Shown here: one piece after another, positions 56,598 to 64,000 of the stretch
Layout of the letters: each line of letters opens with the position of its first letter
Position numbering within the stretch: the stretch's first letter is position 1
NCBI RefSeq assembly: GCF_002834295.1
Contig: NZ_PISP01000006.1
Coordinates: 124,001-188,000 of the forward strand
Length of the DNA: 64,000 bases
Direction: 5' to 3'
From: Rhodohalobacter barkolensis
GTDB taxonomy: Bacteria; Bacteroidota; Rhodothermia; Balneolales; Balneolaceae
The notes under the pieces: model-generated
What the model saw: the letters and a program-made list of their open reading frames with translations, nothing else
Told to the model about the DNA's origin: nothing
Databases searched by the model: none
Position numbers and translations under genes: made by a program

Positions 56598-58118
56598 ATG
56601 TTCATACTCATGAAATCAAAAGTACTTTCCTCCATATATACATTACCGTTCCTCATTGGAATGATGATTTTCAGTTCTTTTTCCGATGGAATTGCACAGC
56701 AAAATTGGAACACCTCAACCGAAAAAGAGGAACGGCCTCTTTTTACAGAGCACTTTACTCCGCAGGAGTTTGCCGAACGCCGAAATGATGTTTACGAAGC
56801 CATTGGCAGTGATGCTTTTGCAATTGTCCAGGGAGCACCCATGCCGATGGGATTTCAGTTTTTTCGCCAGAATAATGAATTCTACTATCTCTCCGGCATT
56901 GAATCGCCCTATGCGTACATGATTCTGGATGGAAAGTCCGGTTCCGCAACGGTTTATCTGCAGGATCAAAATGAGCGAAGGGAGTACGGTGAGGGAAAAA
57001 TGCTTTCCTATCAGGACGCTGAATTGGTGAAAGAGCTTTCCGGAATTGATGATGTGAAGCATATCACTGAATTAGAAGAGGATATTGAATGTTTAAACAG
57101 TGGCTCGAATTATTCATTTGTATATACACATTTAAGCCCTTATGAAAACTTAGGGGTGACTCGATCGATCGCAAACCGTACGTTAACAGACAGAGAAAGC
57201 GATCCATTTGATGAGCGCCCCGGACGACATCAGGAGTTTATCAATCATCTTGAAGAACTGACCGGAAATTTGGAAATGGAAAACCTGGACCCGATTACCG
57301 ATGAGATGAGAAAGATCAAAAGTCCGGCAGAAATCGAGCTGATAACCATTTCAAGTGACCTGCAGGCGGAGGCCATTATGGAATCAATACGATCTACAGA
57401 AGTGGGTATCAAAGCGTATGAGATGGAAGCTATAGCCCGCTATATCTATTGGAAAAACGGTATTGAAGGAGAAGGGTACTATGCGCTGACTCACATCGGC
57501 CCGGACGCGTACATGAATCACTACCACGGCAGTGAACGACCGGGTCGCGATGGAGATATGATCCTGATGGATTACGGACCTGTTTACAACTACTACACAA
57601 GCGATATGGCAAGAATGTGGCCTGTTAACGGTACATTTAATCCTGTTCAGCGGGAGCTTTACGGTTTCTACTTAGAATGGTATGAGACGATTTTAAACAA
57701 TATTGAGATCGGACTCACTCCTCAGGAAATAATGCAGAATGCACTGGCAGAGTTCGATTCTGTATTTGCTGAAATGGAATTTTCAAAAGAGCTTTACAGG
57801 CAGGCAGCTGAAGATTTTATCAACTCATATAGAGATAGGGCACAAAATCCGGGAATGGGCTTGGGGCATGGTGTTGGTCTTGCCGTGCACGATGTTGGTG
57901 ACTACTCCACACCGGTTGAACCGGGAATGGTTTTTGTGATAGAACCACAGTTCAGGGTTCCGGAAGAAAATATTTATGTACGTCTGGAAGATATGATTGT
58001 CGTTACCGAGGAAGGTGTAGAGATCATAACCGATCATGTACCACGAGATATAGAAGGTATTGAAGCGTTGATGCGTGAGGAGGGAATGCTGCAGAAGTTT
58101 GATATAAAATTGGAATAA
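56598..58118 (+). CDS. Secreted Xaa-Pro aminopeptidase-like M24B metallopeptidase
   Basis: 506 aa with a signal peptide (about 1-34, GIA-Q), so the protein is periplasmic or secreted. The five M24 metal ligands can be placed: two Asp in LMDYGPVYNYYTSDMAR, His in GLGHGVGLAVHD, Glu in VIEPQ, and Glu in RLEDM. The N-terminal non-catalytic domain (about 50-240) is of the AMP_N type. It removes N-terminal residues before proline. Start ATG 56598; ATG 56610 also possible. Confidence 0.93.
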   Translation: MFILMKSKVLSSIYTLPFLIGMMIFSSFSDGIAQQNWNTSTEKEERPLFTEHFTPQEFAERRNDVYEAIGSDAFAIVQGAPMPMGFQFFRQNNEFYYLSGIESPYAYMILDGKSGSATVYLQDQNERREYGEGKMLSYQDAELVKELSGIDDVKHITELEEDIECLNSGSNYSFVYTHLSPYENLGVTRSIANRTLTDRESDPFDERPGRHQEFINHLEELTGNLEMENLDPITDEMRKIKSPAEIELITISSDLQAEAIMESIRSTEVGIKAYEMEAIARYIYWKNGIEGEGYYALTHIGPDAYMNHYHGSERPGRDGDMILMDYGPVYNYYTSDMARMWPVNGTFNPVQRELYGFYLEWYETILNNIEIGLTPQEIMQNALAEFDSVFAEMEFSKELYRQAAEDFINSYRDRAQNPGMGLGHGVGLAVHDVGDYSTPVEPGMVFVIEPQFRVPEENIYVRLEDMIVVTEEGVEIITDHVPRDIEGIEALMREEGMLQKFDIKLE

Positions 58119-58128
58119 CAGCGAAGCT

Positions 58129-58216
58129 GAACCGCAGAATATCGAATATTGAATATCGAATGATGAAGTTTAAAAACTTCTACATTCGGCGTTCATTATT
58201 CTGCGGTTCGATATTC
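58129..58216. repeat. CCGCAGAAT palindromic repeat, copy 3
   Basis: Starts GAACCGCAGAATATCGAAT and ends ATTCTGCGGTTCGATATTC, matching the copies at 6876 and 7399. Lies between the convergent pepP-like and mnmE genes. Confidence 0.85.
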
Positions 58217-58224
58217 TTTTCTCA

Positions 58225-59601
58225 TTATTTCCCGATACAAAACCGCGAGAATATCGAATCGAGAACATGTTCATTCGTAATCTCCCCGGTAATCGCACCC
58301 AGCTCTTTGAGGGCGGAACGCAGATCGATGGAGAGAAAATCGCCGGTCATGCCCTGGTCGAGTGCCTGGATAGCTCGCTGCACGTTCTCCCGTGCTTTTT
58401 GCAGAGCGTCGCGATGGCGGGAGGAGGTGACCAACAGACTGGAGGTGTCGTAATCTTTGTTTTCAAGCGCCCGTTGCTTCATCAATTTCTTGAGGTCATC
58501 GATGTTCTGCTCTTCCAGCGCGGAGATTTTCAGATCATAATCGATTCTCTCTTCCTCTGAAGTGTCTTCCAGGTCAAGTTTTGTCCCAATCAGTAAAAAT
58601 GGAGTTGCAGCAGCCCGTTTTTGAAATCCTGCTACCTCTTCACGTTCTTCCGGATCGAGCGGGAGTGAAAGATCTTTCAGGTAGACAACAAGGTCGGCCT
58701 GCTCAAATGCTTTTTGCGAACGTTTTACCCCTTCGGCTTCAATCACATCTTCTGTATCCCGAAGTCCGGCTGTGTCAATCAGCTTGAACAGGAGTCCTTC
58801 GTAGCTCCAGTCTGCATCAATCGTATCGCGTGTGGTGCCGGCAATTTCTGTTACAATAGCTCGCTCAGATCCAACCAGCGTATTCAGCAGAGTAGACTTC
58901 CCTGCATTCGGCCTCCCGATAAAAACGGTCTTCACTCCATCCTTCACCAACCGCCCGGTTTCGTAGGTATCGAGAAGCCGGGCAATCTCTTCGTTCACAT
59001 CTGAGAGAAGTTTCCGAAGCTGCTCTTTATTGGCAAACTCCACATCCTCTTCTATAAAATCGAGCTCCAGTTCCACCATGGCCGTAGCGTCAATGATCTG
59101 CTGACGAAACTCCTTGATATGCTTGCCCAAGCGTCCTTCAAGCTGCTGATGTGCCGCATCCACCGCCTTGATGCTCTTGGCGTGAATCAGATCGGCTACA
59201 GCTTCGGCCTGATCCAGGTCCAGTTTGCCGTTCAGAAATGCCCGTTGGGTAAATTCGCCGGGCTCAGCGGAACGAACACCCTGTTCCAAAATGGTTTCCA
59301 GAACAGCCTGTGTTACCAGCACTCCGCCGTGGCATGAAACCTCAACCGTATCTTCGCCCGTGTACGATTTTGGAGATCGGAAGATTGTGGCCAAAACTTC
59401 ATCCACAATCCGGCCATCCTTTTTGACGATCTTCCCAAAGTGAACCGTATGGGAATCTGCCTTAGTGAGATCCTTTCCTTTGAAGCAGTTCTGAACCTTC
59501 TCTAACGCTCCTCTACCGGAGACGCGGATCACGGCAATTCCACCTTCTCCCACGGGAGTTGCGATGGCGGCGATAGGTGATTGTTGGTTGATATCAGTCA
59601 A
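58225..59601 (-). CDS. mnmE: tRNA modification GTPase MnmE
   Basis: 458 aa. N-terminal folate-binding part (AAIATPVGEGGIAVIRVSG), GTPase motifs G1 GRPNAGKST, G3 DTAGLRDT and G4 TKLD, and the C-terminal FCIGK with the conserved Cys. It modifies wobble U34 with MnmG. Start is TTG at 59601; an in-frame TAA three codons upstream excludes others. Confidence 0.96.
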   Translation of the reverse strand: MTDINQQSPIAAIATPVGEGGIAVIRVSGRGALEKVQNCFKGKDLTKADSHTVHFGKIVKKDGRIVDEVLATIFRSPKSYTGEDTVEVSCHGGVLVTQAVLETILEQGVRSAEPGEFTQRAFLNGKLDLDQAEAVADLIHAKSIKAVDAAHQQLEGRLGKHIKEFRQQIIDATAMVELELDFIEEDVEFANKEQLRKLLSDVNEEIARLLDTYETGRLVKDGVKTVFIGRPNAGKSTLLNTLVGSERAIVTEIAGTTRDTIDADWSYEGLLFKLIDTAGLRDTEDVIEAEGVKRSQKAFEQADLVVYLKDLSLPLDPEEREEVAGFQKRAAATPFLLIGTKLDLEDTSEEERIDYDLKISALEEQNIDDLKKLMKQRALENKDYDTSSLLVTSSRHRDALQKARENVQRAIQALDQGMTGDFLSIDLRSALKELGAITGEITNEHVLDSIFSRFCIGK

Positions 59602-59646
59602 GTAGTTTTAAACCGTAAGAGTTATTCAAAATTTATTTGGGGAAAG

Positions 59647-60549
59647 TTATCGATCAATATCATCAATGTCTTCATTTGTTTTCAATGGAAATGGTTCAGC
59701 CTCGTGTACAATTTTCCAATTATCTTTCAGAAACCAGATCAGCCACCCAAAAGAACTCACAAAAAGGAGCACTCCGATCCAGATGTTTTCCAAATACGGA
59801 TCAATTTTTTCCCAAGAGTCTACATTGAAGGATTCATCAAAAAAGATCAAAGGCATGACTGCTCCATTGTTGGCTGCGTGGACTAAGAAGGGAAGCAAGA
59901 GAGAGCGGGTTCTCAAATAGAGAATACTAAGCACCAATCCGAAAACAAAGGCTCCGATCACATCCATGTGCAATACTCCAAATAAAAAAGAGGAGAAAAA
60001 AACAGCACTTTTATACCCATATTTTGCACCGAATCTTTCAACCATAATACCTCTGAAAATAATTTCCTCAACAAGCGGAGCAAAAACGGCCACTACAAAA
60101 AAAATTAAGCCATATTGTAATAATGATGTATCAGGTCCAACATCAAACAGTTCCGCACTGTTTAGCCAATCAAAATACCATTCAGCTAACTCCGGACTGA
60201 TTGTGTTAAACACTAATATGGTGACCCAAACCACTCCAAACGTCATGATAATTAAAGGCACAAAAAACCAGACTTGCCTCAGATCGGACAGCGCTCCATC
60301 AAAAATTGCGACACTGGAAAGGTCATATTTTTTTATGAAATACAGATAGATCAGAAAAGGGACAACGTATAAAACATAAAAGGTCAAAATTTCAGCATTG
60401 GTACCAGACAGTTTATTGTACCCAATCGCAATAAAAATTGAACTCAATAACAGAAACAGGAAGGTTACAATGGCTGCTTTTTTGATCCGAACTTTACTAA
60501 AACGCTCTCTTACATCTCTTTTTTGGTCTGATTTCATGGACATCATCAT
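59647..60549 (-). CDS. CPBP-family intramembrane glutamic endopeptidase 2
   Basis: 300 aa from ATG 60549; several ATGs (60546, 60543, 60537) follow closely. About eight TM segments. Motif 1 is EEIIFR, motif 2 FGVLHMD, motif 3 HAANNG. Same family as 36309 but not a close copy. Substrate unknown. Downstream of mnmE's start, opposite only in the sense of order: both are read leftward with a 45-base gap. Confidence 0.87.
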   Translation of the reverse strand: MMMSMKSDQKRDVRERFSKVRIKKAAIVTFLFLLLSSIFIAIGYNKLSGTNAEILTFYVLYVVPFLIYLYFIKKYDLSSVAIFDGALSDLRQVWFFVPLIIMTFGVVWVTILVFNTISPELAEWYFDWLNSAELFDVGPDTSLLQYGLIFFVVAVFAPLVEEIIFRGIMVERFGAKYGYKSAVFFSSFLFGVLHMDVIGAFVFGLVLSILYLRTRSLLLPFLVHAANNGAVMPLIFFDESFNVDSWEKIDPYLENIWIGVLLFVSSFGWLIWFLKDNWKIVHEAEPFPLKTNEDIDDIDR

Positions 60550-60805
60550 TATTTTCAGGTGACATAAAAACAATAGGTTAATTGTATAAAAATATCAAAT
60601 TTACTCAGAAGGAGTCGCTACTTATTCATCCATTCGATATGCAGACAACCATCAATGTACCTCGGTTGATTGGAGTCTATTGTGTACTCTCACGTTTCTT
60701 ATTGTAATTGATGTAAAACATTAGAAATTTGATGCATCTGAGAAATGATTTTACAATTTTTTTATTCTCAGGCTAAATAATATCAAGAACGTAAAGGAGA
60801 AAGAG

Positions 60806-61084
60806 ATGGACCTATTCGTGGATATCCTGTTATTAACATCAATCGCTTTGTTCATTGTTGGATTTTCGGGCTTCTTTATCAAATCACTCCAAATCAATGA
60901 AAAAGTCCGGTACTATTTCGTCGCGTCAATTTTAATGTTCAGTCTCTCACTGGCCATTGGTTGGGAGTCTGCTGTAACTGCATTTAATGAGGGGTACGAG
61001 GCGGGCAGGCAAGACTGCTGTGAGGAAAATGTAACAGCCGTAGATTCTGTGGAAACTGATGAACTCGACATGAGTACCGAATAA
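60806..61084 (+). CDS. Small two-TM membrane protein, unknown
   Basis: 92 aa, with an unusually good ribosome binding site for this genome (AAAGGAG about 8 bases before ATG). TM segments at about 4-26 and 38-58, then an acidic tail with a paired CC (DCCEEN) near residue 72. No family recognised. Confidence 0.65.
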   Translation: MDLFVDILLLTSIALFIVGFSGFFIKSLQINEKVRYYFVASILMFSLSLAIGWESAVTAFNEGYEAGRQDCCEENVTAVDSVETDELDMSTE

Positions 61085-61124
61085 CCATCTGTATTTCAAA
61101 AACACAGATTAAATTTTCTCTATA

Positions 61125-61160
61125 AACGCTGACAGATCCGGTGGGTGCTGTCAGGTTTAT
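61125..61160. repeat. CTGACAG repeat, dispersed copy
   Basis: AACGCTGACAGATCCGGTG then GGTGCTGTCAGGTTTAT, nearly identical to 55555-55590. It ends at the first base of the pdxH stop codon (61160-61162). Confidence 0.85.
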
Positions 61161-61864
61161 TATGGAGCCAGTCTGAATATTTTCCACTCTCCATCTTTCT
61201 TTTTATAACAAATCCGATCGTGAAGCCGGTTCAGTCGTCCCTGCCAAAATTCAATCCGGTTGGGTTTTACCCGAAATCCACCCCAGTTCTCCGGCCTTGT
61301 AATTTTTCCTCCGCTAAACTTCTTTTCCATCGCTTTTAGTTGCTTTTCCAAAGTCTTTCTGGATTCAACAGTTTCACTTTGAGATGATGCCAAAGCGCTC
61401 AACTGACTGGCAGAAGGCCGCTTGCTGAAGTATGCATCCGACTGTTCTTCAGAAACCTTCTCCGCCTGACCTTCAATGTGAATCTGCCTCATAAGCTCGG
61501 GCCAGTAAAACGTAATAGAGACCTGCGGATTCTCTAAAATCTGCCGTCCTTTCCGGCTGCCGTAGTTGGTATAGAAAACAAATCCGTTCTCATCATATCC
61601 TTTCAGCAATACGGTTCGGCTCGATGGTTTTCCATCCTGATCAGCCGTTGCCAGGATCATCGCGTTGGGATCGGTTTTAATTTTGTCGACGGCTTCATCG
61701 AACCAATCTGCAAATTGTCTAATCGGATCCTCACTGACATGTTCCTCCAAAAAGGGTTCTCCGGCATACTCACGCCGCAGCATCTCCACGGCCTGACGAG
61801 CGGCGGTCTTTGGCTTTGACACCTCATCCTTAGCCGGAATCCATCTTCTGAAAAAACTAAACAT
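61160..61864 (-). CDS. pdxH: Pyridoxamine/pyridoxine 5'-phosphate oxidase
   Basis: 234 aa. FMN- and substrate-binding blocks are SSRTVLLKGYDENGFVFYTNYGSRKG, VSITFYWPELMRQIHIEGQAEKVSEE, SRxQ-like SALASSQSE and WGGFRVKPNRIEFWQGRLNRLHDR, which is strongly diagnostic. Makes PLP in the cytoplasm. It ends directly next to the dispersed repeat. Start ATG at 61864. Confidence 0.95.
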   Translation of the reverse strand: MFSFFRRWIPAKDEVSKPKTAARQAVEMLRREYAGEPFLEEHVSEDPIRQFADWFDEAVDKIKTDPNAMILATADQDGKPSSRTVLLKGYDENGFVFYTNYGSRKGRQILENPQVSITFYWPELMRQIHIEGQAEKVSEEQSDAYFSKRPSASQLSALASSQSETVESRKTLEKQLKAMEKKFSGGKITRPENWGGFRVKPNRIEFWQGRLNRLHDRICYKKKDGEWKIFRLAP

Positions 61865-61876
61865 AACTTATATGAG

Positions 61877-62863
61877 TTATTCTGCCGGTTCAGCTTCCAT
61901 CTCTTCGGAAGCTTCAACAACATCATCCAATTGAGTATCCAGATCCTCAAGTACGCCGATAATGGTTTCCACAGCCATCAGGTAAAAATCAGGATTTGTG
62001 TTTTCATAGGTGTCCGTGGGCGCGTGGTAGTGGGGATGATCCTCAACTCCAAAGTAGACAAACGGTATTCCTTTTGCGTGAAACGGCCCGTGATCGGACG
62101 ACATCGTCCAGTCCTGCGGCCACTCATCAGAATCGTAACCAAACAGTACATTAATAGGGGCATCGGCAGTAGATTCTGCAATCATCGGTTTCAAAAATGG
62201 ATAGTGGTAGGTGCCAACCGCGTAGAGTTCATTTTCAAAGTTATTGCTGATCATATCCATGTTTACATTCATCACTATCTGATCGAGCGGAACCACCGGA
62301 TTATCAACAAAATAGCGCGCGCCGCCCAAACCCTGCTCCTCGGCATCCAGCGCGATAAAAATGATGCTGTTTTCCGGTTCTACATTTGTAAAGTGGCGAG
62401 CTGCCGCCATCAAACCGCCGGTACCCGAGGCGTTGTCATCCGCGCCGTTGTAAATCTCATCTTCCCGTACTCCAAGGTGATCGTAGTGCGCCGTTACCAC
62501 AATATATCGATCCGGATTCGTACTGCCTTCCACATAGGCGATCAGGTTCACCGCATCTACAAATTCCTCTTCAGATCTCGGACTCGAATGATCAAAAAGG
62601 TGTCGGTAGCTGTCGCCAAACATTTTTAAGCCCAAATCTTCAAATCTCTCTTCGATATATTCCTGAGCCATTCGGTTACCTTCGGTATTGGTTTTGCGGC
62701 CTTCCAGCTCGTCTGAGGCAAGGTACTCCAGATCAGCCAGAACCTGCTCTGTATCTACAATAGAATACGGTTCCGGTTCTTCTTCAATCTGATTACAAGC
62801 TCCAAGAAATGCCAACAATAAAACAGGCAGTAAGTAGCGAAAATTTTGGTATGGTCTATTCAT
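61877..62863 (-). CDS. M28-family zinc aminopeptidase lipoprotein
   Basis: 328 aa from ATG 62863. A lipobox FLGAC gives Cys23 as the lipid site, so it is envelope-anchored. Metal-binding segments: VTAHYDHLG (His, Asp), NGADDNASG (Asp), ALDAEEQGLGG (Glu-Glu), and HYHAPTDTYE (His). An N-terminal region (EYLASDELEGRKTNTEGN) is typical of M28 peptidases of this group. It presumably trims peptides in the periplasm. 12 bases upstream of pdxH on the same strand. Confidence 0.92.
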   Translation of the reverse strand: MNRPYQNFRYLLPVLLLAFLGACNQIEEEPEPYSIVDTEQVLADLEYLASDELEGRKTNTEGNRMAQEYIEERFEDLGLKMFGDSYRHLFDHSSPRSEEEFVDAVNLIAYVEGSTNPDRYIVVTAHYDHLGVREDEIYNGADDNASGTGGLMAAARHFTNVEPENSIIFIALDAEEQGLGGARYFVDNPVVPLDQIVMNVNMDMISNNFENELYAVGTYHYPFLKPMIAESTADAPINVLFGYDSDEWPQDWTMSSDHGPFHAKGIPFVYFGVEDHPHYHAPTDTYENTNPDFYLMAVETIIGVLEDLDTQLDDVVEASEEMEAEPAE

Positions 62864-63041
62864 GATTTTGATCCATTTTGTGATGTATTTTCTGATATGA
62901 AAATAGGGTATTTTAACTAATATTAAGAAGGAGATTGCACTTGTAACTATATTTTGCATTGGCCGTACATTAATTCAGCATTAGAGCCTCCATTGAAAGG
63001 TTTGATCATTCAAGTTGCTCGCTTCACGAATTTCAATTGGT

Positions 63042-63740
63042 ATGAGTTCAAATAAGAATAATCTTAAAAACAGTCTGAGAAATTCAGAGCCCGATCCTCT
63101 GGACGACTATCTGGACCGTGCAGAAAAGCGAACTTCTATTAAGCAGGAAGAGCCTGAAATACCCAAGCCCCGAAAAAACTATTTTGGCATTATCGTATTA
63201 ATTGTAGTCGGGTTCTTTCTTTTGAGAGGTGTATCCGGCATCTCTTTTAATCCCATTTCCTCCATTTTTCAAACCGTAACCACCAGTCAGCCCAGCGAAG
63301 ATCTTTTAAACCGAATGAACAACAGAATGGTGGAGATGGGTTACGCCGGACTGAACCATGATGATCTCCGAGATCTTCGCAGCAAGGGAGTAACAGCCAC
63401 TTATATTTCAAATGTCCGGGCACTTGGGTTTACGGATTTAACATTAGATGAAGCCGTGAGCCTTGCACAAGCTGACGCATCCTCAGCGTTTATAGCGATG
63501 ATGATCGAATTGGGTTACGAGCCCACTGTGGAAGATTTGGTTAACCTCAGGAGCGCCGGAGTAACCGCATTCTATACCAGTAACATACATGACCTTGGCT
63601 ACCGTGATGTAACCATGGAGCAGCTCATCCGGATGCAGCGGATCGGTGTCACAACCGCTCTTATCGAACGTCTGCAGGAAGAGAACGGCGAAGACATCCC
63701 CCTGGAAGATATTATCCGATACCGGATTAGTAATCAGTAG
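63042..63740 (+). CDS. Single-TM protein with ~29-residue repeats, unknown
   Basis: 232 aa from ATG 63042. A basic/acidic cytoplasmic N terminus (1-46), one TM (about 48-62), then four repeats starting near residues 100, 129, 158 and 186, each about 29 long, with the plan G[YF]x[DP][LV][ST]x[DE]x[LA]xxLxxxGVTxx[FY]. A partial fifth ends the protein. I recall similar GVTPEF-type repeats in C-terminal parts of BlaR/M56-like proteins; that is family memory, not a match. A peptide- or signal-binding role is possible. Confidence 0.75.
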   Translation: MSSNKNNLKNSLRNSEPDPLDDYLDRAEKRTSIKQEEPEIPKPRKNYFGIIVLIVVGFFLLRGVSGISFNPISSIFQTVTTSQPSEDLLNRMNNRMVEMGYAGLNHDDLRDLRSKGVTATYISNVRALGFTDLTLDEAVSLAQADASSAFIAMMIELGYEPTVEDLVNLRSAGVTAFYTSNIHDLGYRDVTMEQLIRMQRIGVTTALIERLQEENGEDIPLEDIIRYRISNQ

Positions 63741-63775
63741 TGAATCTTTACTGCAGTTTCTCGAACAAGTACAAA

Positions 63776-63808
63776 AATCGACGGTCACTTTTAAAGTGAC
63801 CGTCGATT
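63776..63808. terminator. Bidirectional terminator between the repeat protein and ppdK
   Basis: AATCGACGGTCACTTT (63776-63791) is the exact complement of AAAGTGACCGTCGATT (63793-63808), followed rightward by AGTTTTT and preceded by A5. It serves both convergent genes. Confidence 0.92.
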
Positions 63809-63818
63809 AGTTTTTAAT

Positions 63819-64000
63819 TCATTCCAATGCAGCCTGAGCCGCAGCGAGCCTGGCCACCGGCACCCTGAATGGTGAACAGGAAACGTAGTTCAGTCCCTGC
63901 TTGTAGCAGAAAGCAACGCTTTTAGGGTCTCCTCCGTGCTCACCGCAAATTCCTACCTTTAGCTTTTCATTCTGCTCACGCCCTTTTTTCGTGGCAAGTT
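63819..64000 (-). CDS. ppdK: Pyruvate, phosphate dikinase, C-terminal end (cut by window edge)
   Basis: Only the last ~60 residues are present: [21 protein letters not shown]-like sequence then [25 protein letters not shown] and stop. The [10 protein letters not shown] and [19 protein letters not shown] blocks are the C-terminal active-site region (with the catalytic Cys) of PPDK. PPDK interconverts pyruvate, ATP and phosphate with PEP; with class III FBPase and enolase in the window it supports gluconeogenesis from peptides. Confidence 0.93.
   Translation of the reverse strand, partial: LATKKGREQNEKLKVGICGEHGGDPKSVAFCYKQGLNYVSCSPFRVPVARLAAAQAALE

Noticed and set aside
61931-62629. 232-codon forward frame antisense to the M28 peptidase
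   Set aside because: The opposite strand has a complete peptidase with metal ligands and lipobox; this is a shadow frame.

Overview
The window looks like a chromosome segment from a marine or halophilic member of the Bacteroidota/Balneolota/Rhodothermota group; this is an inference from gene types, not a taxonomic assignment. Supporting signs are the long (about 416 aa) IspH, a class III fructose-1,6-bisphosphatase, a monomeric NADP isocitrate dehydrogenase, EpsC-type serine acetyltransferase, many secreted peptidases, few strong Shine-Dalgarno sites, several TTG/GTG starts, moderate GC genes with AT-rich gaps, and numerous short palindromic repeats of the kind found around REP-associated transposases in this group. 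Almost all of the window is ordinary housekeeping and envelope biology. I saw no prophage, CRISPR array, rRNA, tRNA or complete insertion sequence.

Layout. 1-12 kb: a 5'-nucleotidase fragment, an M14 peptidase, a DEAD-box RNA helicase, a CstA transporter, a four-helix-bundle (S23-like) gene boxed in by repeats, an M16 protease and a membrane protein resembling TRADD-N-associated two-TM proteins. 12-17.5 kb: class III FBPase, then two tandem copies of an unrecognised two-gene membrane cassette embedded in repeat-rich DNA. 17.5-26 kb: ispH, then leftward cdaR-like, DUF721 and recF, then trehalase, enolase, a HAD phosphatase and an exported protein. 26-34 kb: prmC, a probable replication origin with three perfect DnaA boxes, dnaA, then folB-folK-deoxynucleoside kinase-small membrane protein-TPR in a tight operon, and isocitrate dehydrogenase. 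34-45 kb: secG, MscS, an SRAP protein without its catalytic residues, a CPBP protease, a DEAD-box-like protein without ATPase motifs, a sodium:solute symporter preceded by an overlapping 31-codon membrane ORF, glutamate dehydrogenase, a 2H phosphoesterase, and dinB with a YdjM-like gene. 45-54 kb: an ECF sigma/anti-sigma/exported-protein operon, a RAYT transposase flanked by hairpins, OsmC, an adaptor with two MacB-type permeases but no ATPase, and a porin-like protein. 54-64 kb: cysM and epsC (cysteine synthesis) separated by a tandem palindromic repeat block, a secreted aminopeptidase P, mnmE, a second CPBP protease, pdxH, an M28 lipoprotein peptidase, a membrane protein with 29-residue repeats, and the end of ppdK.

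How it fits together. Replication and repair (dnaA, oriC, recF, DUF721/DciA, dinB), central carbon metabolism (fbp, eno, ppdK, icd, gdh), cofactor synthesis (folB, folK, ispH, pdxH) and peptide catabolism (M14, M16, M24, M28 peptidases, CstA) are all represented. The genes I would look at again are the duplicated two-gene cassette, the two apparent pseudoenzymes (SRAP-like and DEAD-box-like), the TRADD-N-associated-like membrane protein, the small ORF coupled to the symporter, and the sigma/anti-sigma operon with its internally duplicated exported protein. No single locus stands out as a complete new system.
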